Source: an uncultured Pseudomonadota bacterium
Lineage (GTDB): Bacteria > Pseudomonadota > Gammaproteobacteria > Methylococcales > Methylomonadaceae
Assembly (NCBI GenBank): GCA_903848935.1
Contig: CAINHO010000003.1
Location: 24,252 to 88,251, forward strand
Direction of reading: 5' to 3'
DNA length: 64,000 nucleotides
The position numbers and the translations under genes were made by a program. Positions 19,559 through 29,160 of this stretch are shown piece after piece. The notes under the pieces are model-generated. The model had not been told where the DNA came from and ran no database searches. It saw only the letters and a program-made list of their open reading frames with translations. The first letter of the stretch is position 1. Each line of letters opens with the position of its first letter.

Positions 19559-20974
19559 ATGATTCAACAGCTTTTACGCACCAAGCCTATTTTTCCAAAT
19601 GGTGAAGATTCTATCAACACGCTTCATCGCTGTTTGTCTAAATGGGATTTAACGTTTTTAGGCATTGGTGCAATTATCGGTACTGGTATTTTTGTATTAA
19701 CGGGCATTGCCGCCGCCACGCAATCTGGCCCTGCGGTGATTTTGTCGTTCGTTGTGGCAGGATTCGCGTGTGTTTTCGCTGCCTTATCTTATGCCGAATT
19801 AGCCGCTTCAGTCGGTGGCTGTGGCAGTGCTTATGGTTATAGTTATGCAGCATTTGGCGAATTGATTGCGTGGATTATCGGTTGGGATTTATTGTTGGAA
19901 TACGCGATTTCAGTCGCGGCGGTCGCCAATGGCTGGGCAGGCTATTTCAACAATGCACTGTCAGCGATTGGTTTCATCTTGCCCGATTCTTTAACGAAAG
20001 CTCCCAAACTTGGTGGCATGATCAATTTGCCTGCGTCGATGATTATTTTGTTATTGATGGGCTTGTTGATTTTGGGTGTAAAACAAAGTGCGAAACTCAA
20101 TAACATTATGGTCGCTGTGAAATTAGTGACGATTGCGGTGTTTATTGGCTTGGCAGTTTTCAATATCCATCCCGAAAATTGGCATCCGTTTATGCCGTTT
20201 GGTTGGTTTCAAACTTTACCCGATGGCAAAACGATTGGCGTGTTTGCGGGCGCATCGATTGTATTTTTTGCTTATGTTGGTTTTGATGCGGTTTCGACGG
20301 CGGCTGAAGAAGCACACAATCCCCAAAAAGATTTACCATTTGGGATTGTCGTATCGTTAATTTTTTGCACTGTGATTTACATTTTGGTTTCTGGTTTATT
20401 AACTGGCGTGGTGCATTATAGCGATTTGAATGTGTCATCGCCTGTGGCTCATGCGTTGGAATTATTGGGGTTTAGTTGGGCTTCTGCCTTAGTTGCCACA
20501 GGTGTAATTGCGGGTTTAACGACGGTGATGTTGGTATTGTATTACGGTTTAACGCGGGTGATTTTTGCGATGGCACGCGATGGCTTGTTGCCCGAATTTT
20601 TCAATGTCGTACATGAGAAAACGCAAACGCCGGTACGGGTGATTGTGATTTGTGGCGTGATTATGGCGATAATTGCTGGATTTATTCCATTGGGCGATTT
20701 AGCCGAACTGGTGAATATTGGGACGTTGGCGGCATTTGTGTTGGTTTGTTTGGGTGTGATTGTGTTGCGATTTACACAACCGAATTTGCCCCGTCCATTT
20801 CGTTCGCCTTACAGTCCATTATTTCCAGCGTTGGGCATGATTTCATGTAGTACATTGATGGCGTTTTTACCGGCACAAACGTGGTGGCGTTTTTTGATTT
20901 GGTTGGCGATTGGATTGGTGGTGTATTTCCTTTATTCAAAGCAGCACAGCAAACTTGAGCAAACCGCAAATTAA
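19559..20974 (+). CDS. APC-family amino acid permease
   Basis: Inner-membrane amino acid transporter of the APC superfamily with about twelve transmembrane helices. The hallmark first helix reads GIGAIIGTGIFVLTGIAAA. The loop FAYVGFDAVSTAAEEAHNPQ and the later YYGLTRVIFAMARDGLLP are typical of the cationic amino acid transporter-like subgroup (YfnA/CAT type). The ATG giving MIQQLLRTKPIFPN is preferred to an upstream GTG because it leaves a normal cytoplasmic N-terminus. Substrate not determinable. It is followed by a hairpin and convergent ribosomal protein genes. Confidence 0.9.
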   Translation: MIQQLLRTKPIFPNGEDSINTLHRCLSKWDLTFLGIGAIIGTGIFVLTGIAAATQSGPAVILSFVVAGFACVFAALSYAELAASVGGCGSAYGYSYAAFGELIAWIIGWDLLLEYAISVAAVANGWAGYFNNALSAIGFILPDSLTKAPKLGGMINLPASMIILLLMGLLILGVKQSAKLNNIMVAVKLVTIAVFIGLAVFNIHPENWHPFMPFGWFQTLPDGKTIGVFAGASIVFFAYVGFDAVSTAAEEAHNPQKDLPFGIVVSLIFCTVIYILVSGLLTGVVHYSDLNVSSPVAHALELLGFSWASALVATGVIAGLTTVMLVLYYGLTRVIFAMARDGLLPEFFNVVHEKTQTPVRVIVICGVIMAIIAGFIPLGDLAELVNIGTLAAFVLVCLGVIVLRFTQPNLPRPFRSPYSPLFPALGMISCSTLMAFLPAQTWWRFLIWLAIGLVVYFLYSKQHSKLEQTAN

Positions 20975-21007
20975 AGTATTTTGTAAAGCGAGGAAGGTAT
21001 GAAACCG

Positions 21008-21035
21008 GTCAGATTAACGCGAAAGTTAATCTGAC
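21008..21035. terminator. 11-bp hairpin between convergent genes
   Basis: GTCAGATTAAC pairs with GTTAATCTGAC around a 6-nt loop, between the permease and rpmG 3' ends. There is no T tract, so the terminator role is inferred from position. Confidence 0.5.
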
Positions 21036-21048
21036 ACAGGGGACGAAA

Positions 21049-21204
21049 CTATCTGATTTTAGCTTCTTTGTAGATAACGTGTTTACGAGCCATAGGATCA
21101 AACTTTTTGATTTCCATTTTGCCTGGCATCGTTTTTTTGTTTTTTGTGGTGGTGTAAAAATGACCTGTACCTTCGGTCGAAATCAATTTAATTTTATCGC
21201 GCAT
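21049..21204 (-). CDS. rpmG: 50S ribosomal protein L33
   Basis: 51 residues beginning [20 protein letters not shown] and ending [13 protein letters not shown], the standard L33 of proteobacteria. It lacks the CxxC zinc pairs found in some L33 paralogues, so this is the zinc-free form. It follows rpmB after 18 nt in the usual rpmB-rpmG operon. Confidence 0.96.
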   Translation of the reverse strand: MRDKIKLISTEGTGHFYTTTKNKKTMPGKMEIKKFDPMARKHVIYKEAKIR

Positions 21205-21222
21205 GATTTTATCCTCTTAAAT

Positions 21223-21459
21223 TTAGACTTTTTGACCAGCTTTACGCATGTCGGCTAAGACAGCATCAATACCGTTTTTGTCGATGATTCGCATTGCTTT
21301 AGTTGAAACGCGCAAACGAACCCAACGGTTTTCACTTTCTACCCAAAAACGGTGATGTTGCAAGTTTGGCAAAAAGCGTCTTCTTGTTCTGTTATTGGCG
21401 TGTGAAACGTTGTTTCCGGTCATCGGGCCTTTGCCCGTAACTTGACATACTCTTGACAT
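21223..21459 (-). CDS. rpmB: 50S ribosomal protein L28
   Basis: 78-residue L28: [20 protein letters not shown], then [20 protein letters not shown] and the C-terminal helix region. First gene of the rpmB-rpmG operon, divergent from gshB. A TATAAT -10 element lies about 40 nt upstream of the start on the minus strand. Confidence 0.97.
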   Translation of the reverse strand: MSRVCQVTGKGPMTGNNVSHANNRTRRRFLPNLQHHRFWVESENRWVRLRVSTKAMRIIDKNGIDAVLADMRKAGQKV

Positions 21460-21498
21460 GAAATCCTCTATCTATGTGATTAAAAATGAAAGTGTCGC

Positions 21499-21526
21499 AT
21501 TATAATCGATGCACTAACATCATTAA
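21499..21526 (-). promoter_or_regulatory. Probable rpmB promoter
   Basis: On the minus strand TATAAT is preceded after 16 nt by TTAATG, a weak -35 match. The site is about 40 nt upstream of rpmB in the divergent rpmB/gshB region. Confidence 0.4.
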
Positions 21527-21593
21527 ATCGTTTTTTTCAAGAATATAAATGTAACACGCGGCTTTTGTTTGATATTTTTATCGCTGAAATCGT

Positions 21594-21599
21594 TATAAT
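21594..21599 (+). promoter_or_regulatory. Probable gshB -10 element
   Basis: A consensus TATAAT lies about 32 nt upstream of the gshB ATG on the coding strand. No good -35 hexamer is seen at the usual distance. Confidence 0.35.
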
Positions 21600-21630
21600 C
21601 GCCGCTTTTAAAACTCACCACACAACTCTC

Positions 21631-22578
21631 ATGTCTATCAAACTCGGCATGGTCATGGATGCCATTGACCTCATCAACATCAAAAAAGACACCAGTTTCG
21701 CCATGTTGCTCGAAGCGCAATCGCGTGGTTGGGAATTGCATTACATGGAATTGGGCGATTTATTTTTACGAAACGGACGTGCTTTCGCCCGAACACGCAT
21801 CTTAAAAGTCGAACGTAATCCGCAAAAATGGTTTGAATTTACCGCTGAACAAACGATTCCACTCGACGAACTAAACGTGATTTTAATGCGTAAAGATCCG
21901 CCGTTTGATAGCGAATTTTTGTATGCGACTTACATTTTGGAGCAAGCTGAAAGCGCGGGTGTTTATGTGGTGAATAAACCGCAATCGTTGCGTGAGGCAA
22001 ATGAAAAATTATTTACCGCATGGTTTCCGCAATGTTGTGCTGAAACTTTGGTGTCGCGCAATGCTCACCAAATCCGTGATTTTTTAAATGAACAACACGA
22101 TATTATTGTCAAACCGTTAGACGGTATGGGCGGTACGTCGATTTTCCGTTTGCGTTTGGACGATCAGAATATCAGTGTAATTTTGGAAACCATGACGCAT
22201 TACAATCAACGTTTCATTATGGCGCAACGCTATTTACCTGCGATTACGGACGGCGATAAACGTATTTTGGTGGTGAATGGTGAAGCGATTCCGTTTGCGT
22301 TGGCGCGAATTCCACAGCAAGGCGAAACGCGCGGCAATTTAGCGGCGGGTGGACGTGCTGAAGGTCGTCCGTTGACTGAACGTGATCGTTGGATTGTCAG
22401 CGAAGTCGCTCCGACGTTGAAAGCGAAAGGGCTAATTTTTGTGGGAATAGATGTCATTGGTGACACGTTGACCGAAATCAATGTGACCAGTCCGACCTGT
22501 GTGCAGGAATTGGACGCGCAATTCGGGTTAAACATTGCGGGTATTTTGATGGATCACATCGCGGAAACTGTGGCGTAA
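21631..22578 (+). CDS. gshB: Glutathione synthase
   Basis: ATP-grasp enzyme joining gamma-glutamylcysteine and glycine. The start giving MSIKLGMVMDAIDLINIKKD yields 315 residues, against 316 in E. coli; upstream in-frame codons would add an unrelated extension. ATP-grasp motifs include DIIVKPLDGMGGTSIFRL and NLAAGGRAEGRPLTERD; the C-terminal VTSPTCVQELDAQFGLN is diagnostic. The next gene starts directly after the stop codon (TAAATG). gshA is not in the window. Confidence 0.96.
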   Translation: MSIKLGMVMDAIDLINIKKDTSFAMLLEAQSRGWELHYMELGDLFLRNGRAFARTRILKVERNPQKWFEFTAEQTIPLDELNVILMRKDPPFDSEFLYATYILEQAESAGVYVVNKPQSLREANEKLFTAWFPQCCAETLVSRNAHQIRDFLNEQHDIIVKPLDGMGGTSIFRLRLDDQNISVILETMTHYNQRFIMAQRYLPAITDGDKRILVVNGEAIPFALARIPQQGETRGNLAAGGRAEGRPLTERDRWIVSEVAPTLKAKGLIFVGIDVIGDTLTEINVTSPTCVQELDAQFGLNIAGILMDHIAETVA

Positions 22579-23364
22579 ATGGCGTTTTTTGGAATTTTAA
22601 CGGTTGTCATCGTATTGCATATTGCGGTGTTCGTGGGTTTGAATTTGAAAGATGCGCCGCGTGACCAACCGCCACAAACGTTGATTGAAGTTTCATTGAT
22701 TACGAAATCTATGCCGATTAAAGCGAAACAAAACGAGGCGATTGTCGCTGAAAATCAACCGCCTGTTGTTGAAGTCGCGCCACCGCCTCGTCCTGAACCT
22801 GTAAAACAAATTCCGAAGCCCATTGAAAAATCCATAATAAAACCGGTCGTTCCCATTAAAAAAGAATCACCAAAGCCCAAAGTTCTCGTGGTGGAAAAAT
22901 CTGAAGTTGTCGTCCAAAAAGTTGAAAAAACCGCCAAAATTCCGAAATCTGAAAAAGCAGCAAAACCGATTATCGAAAAAGTTGAAGTCAAAGAAAAGCC
23001 GAATTTGTCGCTCGAATCGGTACAACAGCAAATTTCTCAAATCGGCAGCAACATTAGCCAGCAACAAGTTAATGTTCGTGATAAATACATCAATGATTTT
23101 GGCGTGAAAGTGAAGCGTATCGGACAAACGATTTACGATAGAGGTACGTTGCCCGCAGGGATTTTAGAAACGAAAATTGAAATTAACGCAGAAGGAACGC
23201 TGATAGATTTTAAAATTACTCGTTCGTCGGGCAGTGCGAAACTGGATGCGGCAGTAGAAGATATGATTCGTTCCAGTGCGCCTTATCCTGATTTGCCGTT
23301 TCAATTATTGAATGAATCAAAAACGCTGATTTTTACCCGAGTTTGGGAATTTTATGGGGATTGA
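22579..23364 (+). CDS. Energy transducer TonB family protein
   Basis: 261 residues: a short cytoplasmic start, one transmembrane helix (about 4-20), a long Pro/Lys/Val-rich periplasm-spanning segment (about 45-150), and a C-terminal TonB domain (about 165-261) with LPAGILETKIEINAEGTL and SGSAKLDAAVEDMIR. It begins directly after the gshB stop, the common gshB-tonB arrangement of gammaproteobacteria. In related genomes yqgE and ruvX usually follow. Here they are missing and a sufC fragment on the opposite strand starts at the tonB stop codon. Confidence 0.88.
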   Translation: MAFFGILTVVIVLHIAVFVGLNLKDAPRDQPPQTLIEVSLITKSMPIKAKQNEAIVAENQPPVVEVAPPPRPEPVKQIPKPIEKSIIKPVVPIKKESPKPKVLVVEKSEVVVQKVEKTAKIPKSEKAAKPIIEKVEVKEKPNLSLESVQQQISQIGSNISQQQVNVRDKYINDFGVKVKRIGQTIYDRGTLPAGILETKIEINAEGTLIDFKITRSSGSAKLDAAVEDMIRSSAPYPDLPFQLLNESKTLIFTRVWEFYGD

Positions 23365-23423
23365 AAACCTTTGAGGATTTCTTTATTTCCGACGTTGACG
23401 GTTAGGTCTTTGATTTTGAGCAT
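23352..23423 (-). pseudogene. sufC: Truncated sufC (first ~19 codons only)
   Basis: The minus strand reads MLKIKDLTVNVGNKEILKGF, the conserved N-terminus of the Fe-S assembly ATPase SufC, with a GGAA ribosome site upstream. After that it turns into the antisense of the tonB 3' end and stops after 23 codons. No Walker A or later SufC sequence is present. It lies downstream of sufB in the order expected for a suf operon, with one gene between. Confidence 0.8.
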
Positions 23424-23448
23424 TGAGTGTTCCAATTATTTGAGTTTA

Positions 23449-24237
23449 TTACGCTAGTTCTACTAACAAATTTTCTTGTTTAACATTCCAAGTTACAGCG
23501 GGATGTGAAGTTTTATAAATGTTTTTAAATCCTTCTGTTACAAGTAAATCAGTGACAAAATTTTTTAATTTACAGGTGCAACAATTGATAATGTATTCGG
23601 GCTGATACATTGCACAACGTGCAATAAATTCATCCTGAATTGCAAACTTTCCTTTGTCGTCTTGTATTTCCCAAATTGCTTTCCATATGTTGTCACGAAG
23701 TTTTTTGTTTTTTGTTTCAGTCAGTGGATTGCCCAAAGAACACATATAAGGTATTGGGTTTGATATAACTAAACTATAAATGCCATCCAGCAAATTTATT
23801 TTTCTTAAAACGATGTGTAGATATTCTCTAATTCCGCCACCTGCATCTCCAGAACTTTTACCTTGAGCAGGTGCTTTGGGGTTTAAATTTTCGGACTTTT
23901 TAAGCTCATTTTTTGCGTATTCACTTGTATGCGGCGATTCTAAAACAAGTAAAACTATTTTTGTGTCGATAGCATCTGTTGCTGGACGGTCATCAAAATC
24001 CGATAACGCAATTGTTCTAACAATTGGTAATACTTGAATATAGCCATTACAAACTTTTACGGTGTAACGCCATACATCAGGAACACGATGTTTAATTTGG
24101 AAAATATCAAGTTCGCCATTAGTACAATAATCATCTGGAATTGTTATATCACCAACGTCAAATTCAATTTGGTGTGTTCTTCCTTCTGCATAATAGATTT
24201 TAGCTTTTTGCATCTTTATAGGTTTTTTTGTTGCCAT
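23449..24237 (-). CDS. Unknown protein, possible uracil-DNA-glycosylase-like fold
   Basis: 262 residues, not confidently assigned. The N-terminal 85 residues look beta-rich (KIYYAEGRTHQIEFDVGD). The C-terminal part contains three spaced motifs that recall the UDG superfamily: VLLVLESPHTSEY, YSLVISNPIPYMCSLG and YKTSHPAVTWN (compare the water-activating loop, the hydrophobic strand with Asn, and the HPS motif). Several Cys lie near residues 210-225 (ARCAMYQPEYIINCCTCK). This comparison is inference. The ATG directly follows the sufB stop codon (TAAATG), and the stop is followed 25 nt later by the sufC stub, so it sits between sufB and sufC. Confidence 0.7.
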   Translation of the reverse strand: MATKKPIKMQKAKIYYAEGRTHQIEFDVGDITIPDDYCTNGELDIFQIKHRVPDVWRYTVKVCNGYIQVLPIVRTIALSDFDDRPATDAIDTKIVLLVLESPHTSEYAKNELKKSENLNPKAPAQGKSSGDAGGGIREYLHIVLRKINLLDGIYSLVISNPIPYMCSLGNPLTETKNKKLRDNIWKAIWEIQDDKGKFAIQDEFIARCAMYQPEYIINCCTCKLKNFVTDLLVTEGFKNIYKTSHPAVTWNVKQENLLVELA

Positions 24238-25686
24238 TTAACCAACCGAGCCTTCCAAACTCAACCCCAACAACGCCTGCGCTTCAACGGCAAATTCCAT
24301 GGGTAATTCTTTGAAAACTTGCTTACAAAAACCATTCACAATCATCGACACCGCATCTTCGGCAGATAAACCGCGTTGCTGACAGAAAAATAATTGGTCT
24401 TCGCTGATTTTAGAAGTCGTGGCTTCGTGTTCGATTTGTGCCGATGGATTACGCACTTCAACATACGGAAACGTGTGTGCGCCGCATTTGTCCCCGACGA
24501 GTAGCGAATCGCATTGTGTGTAATTTCGGGCGTTTTCGGCTTTGCTGGAAATTTTGACCAAACCGCGATAAGTATTTTGTGCTTTGCCAGCGGAAATGCC
24601 TTTGGAAATAATGGTGCTTTTGGTGTTTTTGCCGACGTGAATCATTTTTGTGCCTGTGTCGGCTTGTTGCAAATTGTTGGTGACGGCGACCGAATAAAAT
24701 TCACCGACCGAATTATCACCTTTCAAAATGCAACTTGGATATTTCCAAGTAATCGCCGAACCTGTTTCAACTTGTGTCCAGGAAACTTTTGAATTTTCGC
24801 CTTTGCAATACGCACGTTTCGTGACGAAATTATAAATGCCGCCTTTGCCTTCTTTGTCACCTGGATACCAGTTTTGCACGGTCGAGTATTTAATTTGCGC
24901 GTCTTTTAAAATGACTAATTCGACAACGGCGGCGTGCAATTGATTTTCGTCACGTTGCGGGGCAGAGCAACCTTCCAAATATGAAACATAACTGCCTTCG
25001 TCGGCAATAATCAACGTCCGTTCAAATTGTCCCGTGTTACTGGCGTTAATCCGAAAATACGTTGAAAGTTCCATCGGGCAACGCACGCCTTTTGGAATAT
25101 AGACAAACGAACCATCGGTAAAAACCGCCGAATTTAACGCCGCAAAAAAATTATCGCCGACGGAAACGACGGAACTCAAATACTTTTTGACGAGTTCAGG
25201 ATGTTCACGAATTGCTTCCGAAATCGGGCAAAAAATCACACCCACATCGTGCAATTTACCTTTGAAAGTCGTCGCCACAGAAACGCTATCAAATACTGCA
25301 TCCACTGCAATTCCCGCCAATTGTTCTTGTTCAGCCAATGGAATGCCTAATTTTTTGTAAGCTTCTAAAATTTCAGGGTCGATTTCATCCAAACTTTTCG
25401 GTGCATTCGTTTTCGATTTTGGCGCGGAATAATAACTAATCGCTTGATAATCAATCGGGTCAATTTTGAGTTGCGCCCAATCTGGCGATGGCATGGTTTG
25501 CCAATGACGAAAGGCTTTCAACCGATATTCCAACATGAAGTCAGGTTCATTTTTCACTTTCGATAATTGAACAATCACGTCTTCGTTTAAACCTACCGCA
25601 AATGTGTCAGCCTCAATATCAGTAATAAAACCTTGTTTGTAATCTTGATTTAAAAGGTTGTTGATTTCGTCTTTATTTGCGGACAT
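24238..25686 (-). CDS. sufB: Fe-S cluster scaffold SufB
   Basis: Scaffold subunit of the SUF Fe-S cluster assembly complex (SufBC2D). The 482 residues are full length. Conserved blocks include [40 protein letters not shown] and [20 protein letters not shown]. The C-terminus ends LSLEGSVG, as expected for an intact SufB. Downstream, an unrelated gene and a sufC stub replace the usual sufCDS. SufC, SufD and SufS must be elsewhere if the pathway works. Confidence 0.97.
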   Translation of the reverse strand: MSANKDEINNLLNQDYKQGFITDIEADTFAVGLNEDVIVQLSKVKNEPDFMLEYRLKAFRHWQTMPSPDWAQLKIDPIDYQAISYYSAPKSKTNAPKSLDEIDPEILEAYKKLGIPLAEQEQLAGIAVDAVFDSVSVATTFKGKLHDVGVIFCPISEAIREHPELVKKYLSSVVSVGDNFFAALNSAVFTDGSFVYIPKGVRCPMELSTYFRINASNTGQFERTLIIADEGSYVSYLEGCSAPQRDENQLHAAVVELVILKDAQIKYSTVQNWYPGDKEGKGGIYNFVTKRAYCKGENSKVSWTQVETGSAITWKYPSCILKGDNSVGEFYSVAVTNNLQQADTGTKMIHVGKNTKSTIISKGISAGKAQNTYRGLVKISSKAENARNYTQCDSLLVGDKCGAHTFPYVEVRNPSAQIEHEATTSKISEDQLFFCQQRGLSAEDAVSMIVNGFCKQVFKELPMEFAVEAQALLGLSLEGSVG

Positions 25687-25758
25687 GGATTTCTCTCGGT
25701 AAGTTTGATTTGAGTTCTATTTTAGAGACGTTTAATTATTGAGTAAAGCAGTGGGTTT

Positions 25759-26859
25759 TTATGAACGTGTATGCGTTCGCTCGAGTTCAACAATTTCAAC
25801 ACGAGGCGTAATGCCACAAACAAGTGTGTAAGGAATAGTATTTGAGTAAAGTGCAATTTCTTCGACGGGTAACTCTTCGCCCCACAACGTCACATTATCA
25901 CCGGCTTTTGTTGTGGAATTTACTCCTAAATCAACCGTAATCATGTCCATTGAAACTCGTCCGACTAACGGCACACGCTCGCCATTGATTAAAACAGGCG
26001 TACCACTTCTGGCATAACGTGGATAACCATCACCGTAACCAATCGCGACAACGCCTAATTTTGTTGTGTTTGGACTTGTCCAAGTACCGCTATAACCCAC
26101 CGTTTCGCCAGCGGCAACATCACGCACCGCAATCAAACGTGAATGCAAACTCATCAATGGTCGCAAACCCAATTGCTCGCCCGTCGAATCTGCAAACGGC
26201 GAAATACCAAACAACATAATGCCTGCTCGAACCCAATCCGTGAGCGAATCTTGCCACGCTAAAATGCCTGCTGAATTCGCCATACTTTTTTCGCCGTCAT
26301 AATTCGTGGTGAGCTGATTAAAAAGTTCGATTTGTTGCACGGTTTTTGGGTCGTTTTTATCGTCAGCATTGGCAAAATGCGTCATGAAATTCAGCGGTTT
26401 TTTTACCCCGTTACACGCTGTTAATTGTTCAAAAACGTGATTCACTTCGTGTGCTTTGAAACCCAAACGATTCATACCGGTATCGAGTTTCACCCAAACG
26501 TCTAATTGTTTTGGTTCGATTTGATTGGTCAAAATTTCTAATTGATGTGGCGAATGCAATGAGGCTTCCAAATCGTAATGCAACAAATCTTGCAATTCTT
26601 CACGTTCGGTAAAACCTTCCAACACCACAATACGTTGTTGAAATCCCGCTTTTCGCAAACGCACACCTTCTTGAACTCGCGCCACCGCAAAACCATCGAC
26701 CAAATCATTCAACGCTTGCGCGACACGCAATAAACCATGTCCATAAGCATTGGCTTTAATAACTGCCATGATTTTGGAATTCGGCGCGGCTAAACGCACC
26801 TGCTGCACGTTGTGGCGAATCGATTTGAGGTGAATAACAGCGTAAGCGGTGCGGGTCAT
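25759..26859 (-). CDS. alr: Alanine racemase
   Basis: PLP enzyme interconverting L- and D-alanine for peptidoglycan. The PLP lysine is in MAVIKANAYGHG near residue 34; the catalytic Tyr of the C-terminal domain is in GYSGTW, and GRVSMDMITVDLG is conserved. The 366 residues are typical. It starts on the strand opposite nothing close by and lies 31 nt downstream of the AAA ATPase gene, so the two may be cotranscribed. A biosynthetic (alr) versus catabolic (dadX) role cannot be told from sequence; there is no dadA nearby. Confidence 0.95.
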   Translation of the reverse strand: MTRTAYAVIHLKSIRHNVQQVRLAAPNSKIMAVIKANAYGHGLLRVAQALNDLVDGFAVARVQEGVRLRKAGFQQRIVVLEGFTEREELQDLLHYDLEASLHSPHQLEILTNQIEPKQLDVWVKLDTGMNRLGFKAHEVNHVFEQLTACNGVKKPLNFMTHFANADDKNDPKTVQQIELFNQLTTNYDGEKSMANSAGILAWQDSLTDWVRAGIMLFGISPFADSTGEQLGLRPLMSLHSRLIAVRDVAAGETVGYSGTWTSPNTTKLGVVAIGYGDGYPRYARSGTPVLINGERVPLVGRVSMDMITVDLGVNSTTKAGDNVTLWGEELPVEEIALYSNTIPYTLVCGITPRVEIVELERTHTRS

Positions 26860-26890
26860 AGAGTGTTAATCCTTGAGTAAAAAATCGTTT

Positions 26891-28393
26891 TCACGATGCA
26901 GATTTGATTTTTAAATCCTTAAATTTGTCTTCGTATTCTTTGATTTTGTGTTTCATAATTTCTTTCAACGGATGCGTGCTGCCGATTACGTCAATCAGTG
27001 ATTCGGTTGTTAACGCGGTGCGATTATTCACAAAGGCAATTTCAATTGCTTCTTTCACCACGGCTTCAATGTCTGCGCCTGAAAAACCATCTGTTTTTTC
27101 TGTCAGTTTTTTAATGTCAATTACGGCGTTTTGATTTCGTTTTTGTAAATGAATTTTGAAAATGTTTTCGCGTTCGTCACGAGTGGGAAAATCAACGTAA
27201 AAAATTTCGTCAAAACGCCCTTTGCGTAATAATTCGGGTGGCAAGGAGGAAATGTCATTCGCTGTCGCCAACACAAATACCGCGCCCGTTTTGTCTTGCA
27301 TCCACGTTAAAAAATAACCAAATAAACGTGTCGCGACTTCTGAACCCGCGCCACCACTACCAATTCCGACAAACGCTTTTTCTAATTCATCTACCCATAA
27401 AACGCATGGACTAACAGCTTCGGCAAGTTGTAACGCTCGGCGCATATTCGATTCACTTTCGCCGACGTATTTGCCCATCAACGAACCCACGTCTAAACGC
27501 AATAACGGTAATTTGAATAACGAAGCGGTGGCTTTTGCCGTCAACGATTTTCCACAACCTGGCATTCCGACAATCATCACGCCTTTCGGAGCTTCCACGC
27601 CAAATGCTAACGCTTCGTTTAAATTGTGCAAAATGTGTGCTTTTTGTTTCAGCCACGCTTTTAAATTCGTCAAACCACCCACGTTGTCGAATTGTTCCAC
27701 CGTCGAAATCATATCCAAAATGCCCGACTTTTTGATAATTTGCTCTTTTTCTTGAAGCACCAATTCAACATCATTACTGTCGAGTTTGCTGTCTTCTTGA
27801 TAACCGCGCGTTAACAATTGCGTAATTTCATGTTCACTTAAACCACGAAATGCCATCGTTAAATCGTCTAAAACTTTTGGTGCAATGGTGTCGCCTTGTG
27901 CGTCTACAAATTGTTTAATCACCGCACTAATCCTAGTTTGGTCGGGCAACGGCAAATCAAATAACGTGATAAATTTTTCTAATTCGGGCGGAATGCAGGC
28001 TTGCGACGAAACGAAAATCACCGTTGCCTTGGTTTCACTGTCATGCAAAATCTTTTGCGCCAATGCTTTTAAACGCGCCACGACTAACGGATTTTCACGC
28101 ATCGCTAAATGCGCGTCTTTAATGATTAAAAAATGATTGGTCAATTCGTCGTCTAACCAGTTTTCAAGCGTGTTCGCCAAATCTTGATATTCGTGCGTTT
28201 GACGTTGTTTGTGTTCAAAATTCACCACGCCACGCGCTAAATTCCATTCAAAAATTTTTTGATTATCTTCTTTGGCAAGTTTGCGAATCAAATCATCAGC
28301 GTGGTGTTCTTCAAACGTCACTAAATACAGCAGTGGATAATGCGAATTAACGTGAGCGCGAATGTTGGTGTAGAGGTTTTTGGTGTTGGTCAT
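26891..28393 (-). CDS. Ycf46-like AAA+ ATPase
   Basis: 500-residue AAA+ ATPase related to the cyanobacterial/plastid Ycf46 family. The N-terminal 220 residues ([30 protein letters not shown]) resemble a degenerate P-loop module. The C-terminal AAA domain has Walker [13 protein letters not shown], Walker [12 protein letters not shown], sensor-1 [18 protein letters not shown], and an Arg finger region [14 protein letters not shown]. Role unknown; some family members are linked to carbon or photosynthesis regulation in cyanobacteria. First gene of a likely alr-containing transcript; the accessory island begins just upstream. Confidence 0.88.
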   Translation of the reverse strand: MTNTKNLYTNIRAHVNSHYPLLYLVTFEEHHADDLIRKLAKEDNQKIFEWNLARGVVNFEHKQRQTHEYQDLANTLENWLDDELTNHFLIIKDAHLAMRENPLVVARLKALAQKILHDSETKATVIFVSSQACIPPELEKFITLFDLPLPDQTRISAVIKQFVDAQGDTIAPKVLDDLTMAFRGLSEHEITQLLTRGYQEDSKLDSNDVELVLQEKEQIIKKSGILDMISTVEQFDNVGGLTNLKAWLKQKAHILHNLNEALAFGVEAPKGVMIVGMPGCGKSLTAKATASLFKLPLLRLDVGSLMGKYVGESESNMRRALQLAEAVSPCVLWVDELEKAFVGIGSGGAGSEVATRLFGYFLTWMQDKTGAVFVLATANDISSLPPELLRKGRFDEIFYVDFPTRDERENIFKIHLQKRNQNAVIDIKKLTEKTDGFSGADIEAVVKEAIEIAFVNNRTALTTESLIDVIGSTHPLKEIMKHKIKEYEDKFKDLKIKSAS

Positions 28394-28417
28394 TTAGTTT
28401 TTCTCAGGATTAAAACG

Positions 28418-28678
28418 TTAATAAAGTCGTTCGTAATCGTCATAGTTTCCAATCCAAAACCATGTAACGGTGTCACCGTCCATAATTCCAAGCGCACGAT
28501 AAGCACGAGTAATTCTGACTGACCACAAATCTTCGGCATGATTGACACATTTAAAATGTAACGACGGATGAAACGGATTTTGTGACCACATCAAATACGA
28601 TTTGCGTGTTTTTCGACGTATGGATTCATCTAAATCTCGATAACCTTCCCAAAAACTGGGTAACGTCTGCGACTTCAT
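28418..28678 (-). CDS. RelE-superfamily toxin-like protein
   Basis: 86 residues resembling ParE/RelE-type toxins of the plasmid-maintenance group: a basic helical start (SFWEGYRDLDESIRRKTRKS), central WSVRITRAYRALG and C-terminal FWIGNYDDYERL. Family proteins cleave mRNA or poison gyrase; which applies is unknown. Its ATG overlaps the stop of the upstream small gene by four bases (ATGA), the usual antitoxin-then-toxin layout. Confidence 0.8.
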   Translation of the reverse strand: MKSQTLPSFWEGYRDLDESIRRKTRKSYLMWSQNPFHPSLHFKCVNHAEDLWSVRITRAYRALGIMDGDTVTWFWIGNYDDYERLY

Positions 28679-28905
28679 AATTCAGCAAGATTCAACGGCT
28701 TTGCTTTACCTTCTGCAACTTGTTGTTTAGCTAGTCGTGCTTTTTGAATCAAAGAGCTTTTTGTTTTTTTGAAGTTTTCATCCCAACGTAACTCATCTTG
28801 TAAATCAGCAATGTAGTTTTGCACATATTCAACTACTTGGGATTGTGCATTATCCGGTAAAGTTTCCATCATTTTTACGACAGTGGTAATTGCTTCGGGA
28901 GACAT
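28675..28905 (-). CDS. Antitoxin partner of RelE-like toxin
   Basis: 76 acidic/basic mixed residues, helical (DNAQSQVVEYVQNYIADLQDEL), ending QVAEGKAKPLNLAEL. No DNA-binding motif is obvious. The role is inferred from size, the 4-bp overlap with the toxin-like gene and similarity in layout to known antitoxins of this toxin group. DUF2442 ends 12 nt upstream. Confidence 0.7.
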   Translation of the reverse strand: MSPEAITTVVKMMETLPDNAQSQVVEYVQNYIADLQDELRWDENFKKTKSSLIQKARLAKQQVAEGKAKPLNLAEL

Positions 28906-28917
28906 GATTTTTCCTTC

Positions 28918-29160
28918 CTAAATCGAAAGTTGATAAAGTGTTTCTGGCGCAATATCGATGTCATCAGACCAAACCACCGTGCCGTAATCGATTCGTGCCA
29001 AATTAAAAAAACCGACATTTTTCAGCGGTTGAAATGCTGTGCCATTTAAATATGGTTTCATATCGAAGCGTTTTTGCTCATTATTTTCAAAGGTAAGAAA
29101 CAACCAATAATCGGGTAACGTTTTTACGGCAATTACATCGAACATACTAATTGCTGGCAT
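28918..29160 (-). CDS. DUF2442 family protein
   Basis: 80-residue DUF2442 protein: DVIAVKTLPDYWLFLTFENN, RFDMKPYLNGTAFQPLKN and the end VVWSDDIDIAPETLYQLSI. The family is small, often encoded next to DUF4160 proteins or toxin-antitoxin genes, and has no settled function. AAGGAAAAACC ribosome site precedes the ATG. The sequence just upstream of that site copies this gene's own 3' end (see findings). Confidence 0.88.
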   Translation of the reverse strand: MPAISMFDVIAVKTLPDYWLFLTFENNEQKRFDMKPYLNGTAFQPLKNVGFFNLARIDYGTVVWSDDIDIAPETLYQLSI

